Shown here piece by piece: positions 61,146-64,000 of a stretch of 64,000 nt of DNA. The notes beneath the pieces are model-generated. The model ran no database searches. It was given only the letters and a program-made list of their open reading frames with translations, and was not told the DNA's origin. Location of the stretch: positions 37,876 through 101,875 of the forward strand of contig CAYGPR010000007.1 of the NCBI GenBank assembly GCA_964351985.1. The letters are read 5' to 3'. A program made the translations under genes and the position numbers. How positions within the stretch are numbered: position 1 is the stretch's first letter; each line of letters starts with the position of its first letter. Source of the stretch: Meishania sp964351985. Its GTDB lineage: Bacteria; Bacteroidota; Bacteroidia; Flavobacteriales; Flavobacteriaceae.

Positions 61146-61205
61146 AATTATTTGATCTGGGACATTCTAGTTAACGTCGTATATACGTACAAATTGATTA
61201 AAAAG

Positions 61206-62288
61206 TTACATTTTTTTTGCACCAAATCCAATTCGATCACAAATATACTGTCCGTTTTGGCAATGTGCAACCAACTCATCCTGAATAAATTGGTATACCT
61301 CATCCCTTTCGCCTTCAGGATAAAGCACATGAACGTTGGCCCCTGCGTCTAAAGTGAAGCAGACATGTGTTTTCGAATGTTCTCTGAAAGCCCATATTTT
61401 ATTGATGATTTCAAGGGTATTCGGTTTCATGAGAATAAAATAAGGATGGCTTGTCAGCATCATGGCGTGTAACGTTAGCGCCTCACTTTCAACGATTTTA
61501 ATAAAATCTTCTAGATTTCCTGAAGCGAAAATCGGTTTTAATTTGGTCAGATTTTTATGCGCTTGGTCGAACCGTCGTTCTGCAAAGAGATGATTATGCA
61601 TCAAATCGTGGCCCATGGTACTGCTTACCTGCTTCTGACCTTTATCCACTAGAAGAATTGTGTCGTGGAATTTTTCAAAAATGGAATGTATTTCATAAGG
61701 ATATTTAATTGCGTACAAATCGGAACTCCCCACGGTATCTTTATGGTCGCCCCAATGCACTAAGCTGCCCTCGATACTTCTTGCTGCACTACCCGAGCCC
61801 AAACGCGCCAGAAAGGAGGCCTTGCGTTTGAAGAAATCTTCGGTCACGTCAGGATTTAGTTGCTTTTCGACATCCATCAGACATAACGCCAATGCACCCA
61901 TAGCGGATGCCGAAGAGGCAATGCCACTACTATGCGGAAACGAGTTGGATGATTCGATTTTGAAATGATACGATTTCAAAAAGGGCAAATACTTTTCTAC
62001 CCTATCGAAAAAGGTAGCTATTTTGGGCCTAAAATCTTCTTTGGGTTCTCCTTCGAACCAAAAATCAAAAGAAAATGAATGAGAGGGGGCGTCTTTTTTC
62101 TTAAAGGTCAAAATGGTACTCGTTGCACACGCATCCAACGTAAAACTGACCGAAGGGTTCGCGGGAATTTGATTTTCTTTCTTTCCCCAATATTTTACAA
62201 GTGCGATATTGCTGGGAGCCTTCCATGATACAACTCCCTCGTAGATTTCATTTGAATATGTTGAAGGAATAAAGTCTTTTTCCGTCAT
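61206..62288 (-). CDS. mvaD: Diphosphomevalonate decarboxylase
   Basis: Makes isopentenyl diphosphate from mevalonate diphosphate with ATP, cytoplasmic. I use the ATG at 62288, giving 360 residues; the preceding 11 codons to a farther ATG at 62321 are not conserved-looking. Motifs are YWGKKENQIPANPSVSFTL (near residue 33), SGIASSASAMGALA, GSGSAARSIEGSLVHW (catalytic Arg and Ser region) and the late FTLDAGANVHVL with the catalytic Asp. It leads the minus-strand operon with mevalonate kinase, UbiA and nitrilase. The upstream 140 bases show no clear TAnnTTTG. Confidence 0.94.
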   Translation of the reverse strand: MTEKDFIPSTYSNEIYEGVVSWKAPSNIALVKYWGKKENQIPANPSVSFTLDACATSTILTFKKKDAPSHSFSFDFWFEGEPKEDFRPKIATFFDRVEKYLPFLKSYHFKIESSNSFPHSSGIASSASAMGALALCLMDVEKQLNPDVTEDFFKRKASFLARLGSGSAARSIEGSLVHWGDHKDTVGSSDLYAIKYPYEIHSIFEKFHDTILLVDKGQKQVSSTMGHDLMHNHLFAERRFDQAHKNLTKLKPIFASGNLEDFIKIVESEALTLHAMMLTSHPYFILMKPNTLEIINKIWAFREHSKTHVCFTLDAGANVHVLYPEGERDEVYQFIQDELVAHCQNGQYICDRIGFGAKKM

Positions 62289-62429
62289 GAACCACAGTTT
62301 ACGCAAAGATAAGATTTTCATTAGCTACTATCATTCACATGAAGTCGGGAATCTATTTGAGGTGAACACTCATTTCTTCAACTCATTATCAGAATATTTG
62401 ACTATTTTAGGACAAATACTCCAATCATC

Positions 62430-62903
62430 TTGAAAAAAAAACTGACCTATATCGCCATATCGGTAGGTATTTGCATACTTATCGGATTCTTGTCAAGTTT
62501 TGCCACCCAAAGCTCGGTCAACGATTGGTATTTGGGTCTGAACAAACCCAGTTTTAATCCCCCAAACTGGCTCTTTGCACCGGTGTGGACGGTGCTGTAC
62601 ATTATGATCGGGGTTGCGGCCGGTATTGTGTGGGCGAAAGGTTTTTATCATTTATGGGTCAAGACCGCATTGTACCATTACGGTTTTCAACTTTTGCTCA
62701 ACGCTTCTTGGAGTATTGTTTTCTTCGGATTAAAGGAACCTTTTTGGGCCCTTTTAATCATCGGCACACTTGTGGTTTTGGTTATTCTCACCATTCGTTG
62801 GTTCAGTGTGGTCAGCAAACTAGCCGCATACCTTTTAGTGCCATATCTTCTATGGATATGCTTTGCGACCGTGCTTAATTATAAGATTTGGGAGTTGAAT
62901 TAG
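62430..62903 (+). CDS. TspO/MBR family protein
   Basis: Five-helix membrane protein of 157 residues, translocator protein TspO/MBR family. Typical Trp-rich motifs are seen: WYLGLNKPSFNPPNWLFAPVWTVLY (in two parts) near residues 34-57, an ASWSIVFFGL block and IRWFSVV. Members bind porphyrins or sterols and are linked to light or oxidative stress. The start is a TTG; no in-frame ATG is near, and the Lys-rich beginning then runs into the first helix, so TTG is the best choice. It is monocistronic and convergent with the DUF1697 gene. Confidence 0.88.
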   Translation: MKKKLTYIAISVGICILIGFLSSFATQSSVNDWYLGLNKPSFNPPNWLFAPVWTVLYIMIGVAAGIVWAKGFYHLWVKTALYHYGFQLLLNASWSIVFFGLKEPFWALLIIGTLVVLVILTIRWFSVVSKLAAYLLVPYLLWICFATVLNYKIWELN

Positions 62904-62992
62904 GGTTAAAGATTAAACAAACAAGCTCTTTTGTGCATTACTTGTTTATTGTGCCATAAGTAGTGTTGGCCGAATTAAATATGCAGGGCTAC

Positions 62993-63541
62993 TTAGTCAA
63001 CATCTTTGGTCATATCCAATAGCTTTACCGTAGTTCTGTAGTTTCGGGTTGTTGCCGAAACTTTTAGTTTTCTCTCGATAAGATTGTTACTGAGTTTTGC
63101 TTCGCCAGCTCCTTTTAAGCAGTTCAGATATACACAGTTCGTTGTAGCCAAGAATTCCTCATTATCGAATTTCTCTTTTTTGAATTCCGATAACAATTCA
63201 GGTTCGGGGGCTTCTTTTAGCAGTGCAAAATAGACCCTTTTATTCTCGATATCGCTAAGATCGGTAAACGGGTTATTCTCAAAAATTGACTTTAATTCTC
63301 CATACGTTTTAACCAAGACCGGTACGTCAAAACCAAAGGAGTCCGAAATGCCCGTTTTTATTGTTTCGGCTACTTCTTCTCCATTTGACAGCCTACTTTT
63401 TAGGACTATATTACCACTTTGAATATAGGTCTCTACCTTTTGAAAATCAAGTTTTTCAAGCATCGTACGCAAGTCGGCCATTTTTATTTTCTTTTGGCCG
63501 CTTACGTTTATTCCTCGAAGAAAGACGATATATGTTTTCAT
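62993..63541 (-). CDS. DUF1697 family protein
   Basis: A protein of 182 residues, starting at the ATG at 63541 with MKTYIVFLRGINVSGQ, which is the conserved family start; a farther ATG at 63577 would add 12 residues with no match. Other family blocks are LDFQKVETYIQSGNIVL and NCLKGAGEAKLSN, with ATTRNYRTTVKLLDM at the end. DUF1697 has a double-wing ferredoxin-like fold of unknown function. It stands alone on the minus strand. A hairpin lies just upstream (63558-63587). Confidence 0.9.
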   Translation of the reverse strand: MKTYIVFLRGINVSGQKKIKMADLRTMLEKLDFQKVETYIQSGNIVLKSRLSNGEEVAETIKTGISDSFGFDVPVLVKTYGELKSIFENNPFTDLSDIENKRVYFALLKEAPEPELLSEFKKEKFDNEEFLATTNCVYLNCLKGAGEAKLSNNLIERKLKVSATTRNYRTTVKLLDMTKDVD

Positions 63542-63557
63542 AGGGTTTTGGGTTTCG

Positions 63558-63587
63558 CACTTAGACATGCTAAGCATGACATAAGTG
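63558..63587. terminator. Strong imperfect hairpin upstream of DUF1697
   Basis: CACTTA-GA-CATGCT-A-AGCATG-ACA-TAAGTG forms two 6-bp stems separated by a small internal loop. It lies between two minus-strand genes, after the BaiN-like stop and before DUF1697. It may end the upstream transcript. There is no T-run on minus. Confidence 0.4.
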
Positions 63588-63644
63588 TGACCGGTTCAAT
63601 GTTCAAAATAACAACTTAGAACAAGAAATAATAGAAACTTGAAA

Positions 63645-64000
63645 CTATTTTTCTTGAACAATTCCCTTGGCGGCAATGAACCCTGTCGTCCATGCATTTT
63701 GAAAATTGAAGCCGCCCGTAATGGCATCTACATTGATTACCTCCCCAGCAAAATAAAGCCCTGGCAACACCTTGCTTTGCATCGTCTTAAAATTGATTTC
63801 CTTTAAATCGACTCCTCCGGCCGTTACGAATTCTTCTTTGAAAGTACTTTTACCATCTACTCGAAATTCTCCTTGGGTAAGTTGTTGGGCTAAGTTTTGA
63901 AGTTGAACTTTTGTAACATCGGCCCATTTCAAGTCGCTATCGATATCAGCAGCTCTTACCAAATTTGTCCATAGACGTCTCGGAATATCCAGGGCTTTTG
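63645..64000 (-). CDS. C-terminal part of BaiN/RdsA-like FAD-dependent oxidoreductase (truncated by the window)
   Basis: The frame is open to the window edge, so only the last 118 residues are present, starting KALDIPRRLWTNLVRAADI. The block TFKEEFVTAGGVDLKEIN and KVLPGLYFAGEVINVDAITGGFNFQNAW mark the HI0933/YhiN (BaiN) flavoprotein family; the GLYFAGEVxDxxGxxGGYN-like region binds FAD. Family members are flavin oxidases or reductases of uncertain substrate. The stop is at 63645-63647. Nothing can be said about the N-terminal part. Confidence 0.85.
   Translation of the reverse strand, partial: KALDIPRRLWTNLVRAADIDSDLKWADVTKVQLQNLAQQLTQGEFRVDGKSTFKEEFVTAGGVDLKEINFKTMQSKVLPGLYFAGEVINVDAITGGFNFQNAWTTGFIAAKGIVQEK

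Noticed and set aside
61178..61187. CGTATATACG palindrome as a regulator operator
   Set aside because: A 10-base AT-rich palindrome is expected by chance and no partner site is seen.
1..64000. CRISPR array, insertion sequence, prophage or rRNA
   Set aside because: No regularly spaced repeats, transposase, integrase, phage structural gene or rRNA sequence was found on either strand.

Overview
The window is chromosomal DNA from a member of the Bacteroidota, almost certainly a marine Flavobacteriaceae. The evidence is Bacteroidota-type promoter elements (TAnnTTTG), SD-poor starts, a protein with a T9SS type B sorting domain followed by a PorP/SprF protein, a mevalonate isoprenoid pathway, the flavobacterial arginine operon (with a transcarbamylase of the N-succinyl/acetylornithine type) and arsenosugar-type genes. 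I see no phage, insertion sequence, CRISPR array or rRNA. Genus cannot be fixed from the sequence alone.

Layout. 0.1-4 kb: lpxB, a C40 lipoprotein peptidase and comEC on +. 4-7.7 kb: a POT peptide transporter and a dipeptidyl peptidase IV on -, which together suit peptide scavenging. 7.8-10 kb: HMG-CoA reductase and a GYDIA-type GHMP kinase. 10-17.8 kb: a minus-strand envelope operon (coaX, outer-membrane protein, TPR protein, lptC, small membrane protein, CNNM/CorC protein, PpiD-like isomerase). 17.9-18.4 kb: tRNA-Phe with a clear promoter and terminator, then a decayed GIY-YIG nuclease. 18.4-26.2 kb: an arsenosugar-like region (methylthioribose-kinase-like protein, lipoprotein ADP-ribosylglycohydrolase, exported rhodanese, two glycosyltransferases, purine nucleoside phosphorylase, ArsM) with an inserted GH32. 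26.2-32.2 kb: amidase, single-POTRA Omp85-like protein, lipoprotein, GH113-like hydrolase, beta-barrel protein and DUF547 protein, all on -. 32.5-39.6 kb: FAD oxidoreductase, 4Fe-4S membrane protein, MORN-type protein and three glycosyltransferases. 39.6-49.7 kb: the arginine operon. 49.9-57.3 kb: lipoprotein metzincin, giant LRR/Fn3 T9SS cargo, PorP/SprF and a lipoprotein. 57.4-62.3 kb: minus-strand mvaD, mevalonate kinase, UbiA prenyltransferase, nitrilase and an RluF-like synthase. 62.4-64 kb: TspO, DUF1697 and a truncated BaiN-like flavoprotein.

How the genes work together. The two mevalonate loci together supply reductase, kinase(s) and decarboxylase, and the UbiA protein uses the prenyl product. 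The arginine operon holds nearly the whole route from glutamate to arginine in one transcript. It is preceded by a 27-codon reading frame ending in an Arg-rich tail and overlapping hairpins, which I read as an undescribed arginine attenuator. The arsenic region has the enzymes expected on both sides of the key adenosyl transfer step, but the radical SAM enzyme ArsS is not in the window. Its MTR-kinase-like and adenine-type phosphorylase proteins suggest a 5-deoxyribose branch modelled on methylthioadenosine salvage.

The points most worth checking are the arginine leader, residue Ala90 of the transcarbamylase, the Cys4 GNAT that opens the arg operon, the kinase/phosphorylase logic of the arsenic region, and the redox plus glycosyltransferase block.
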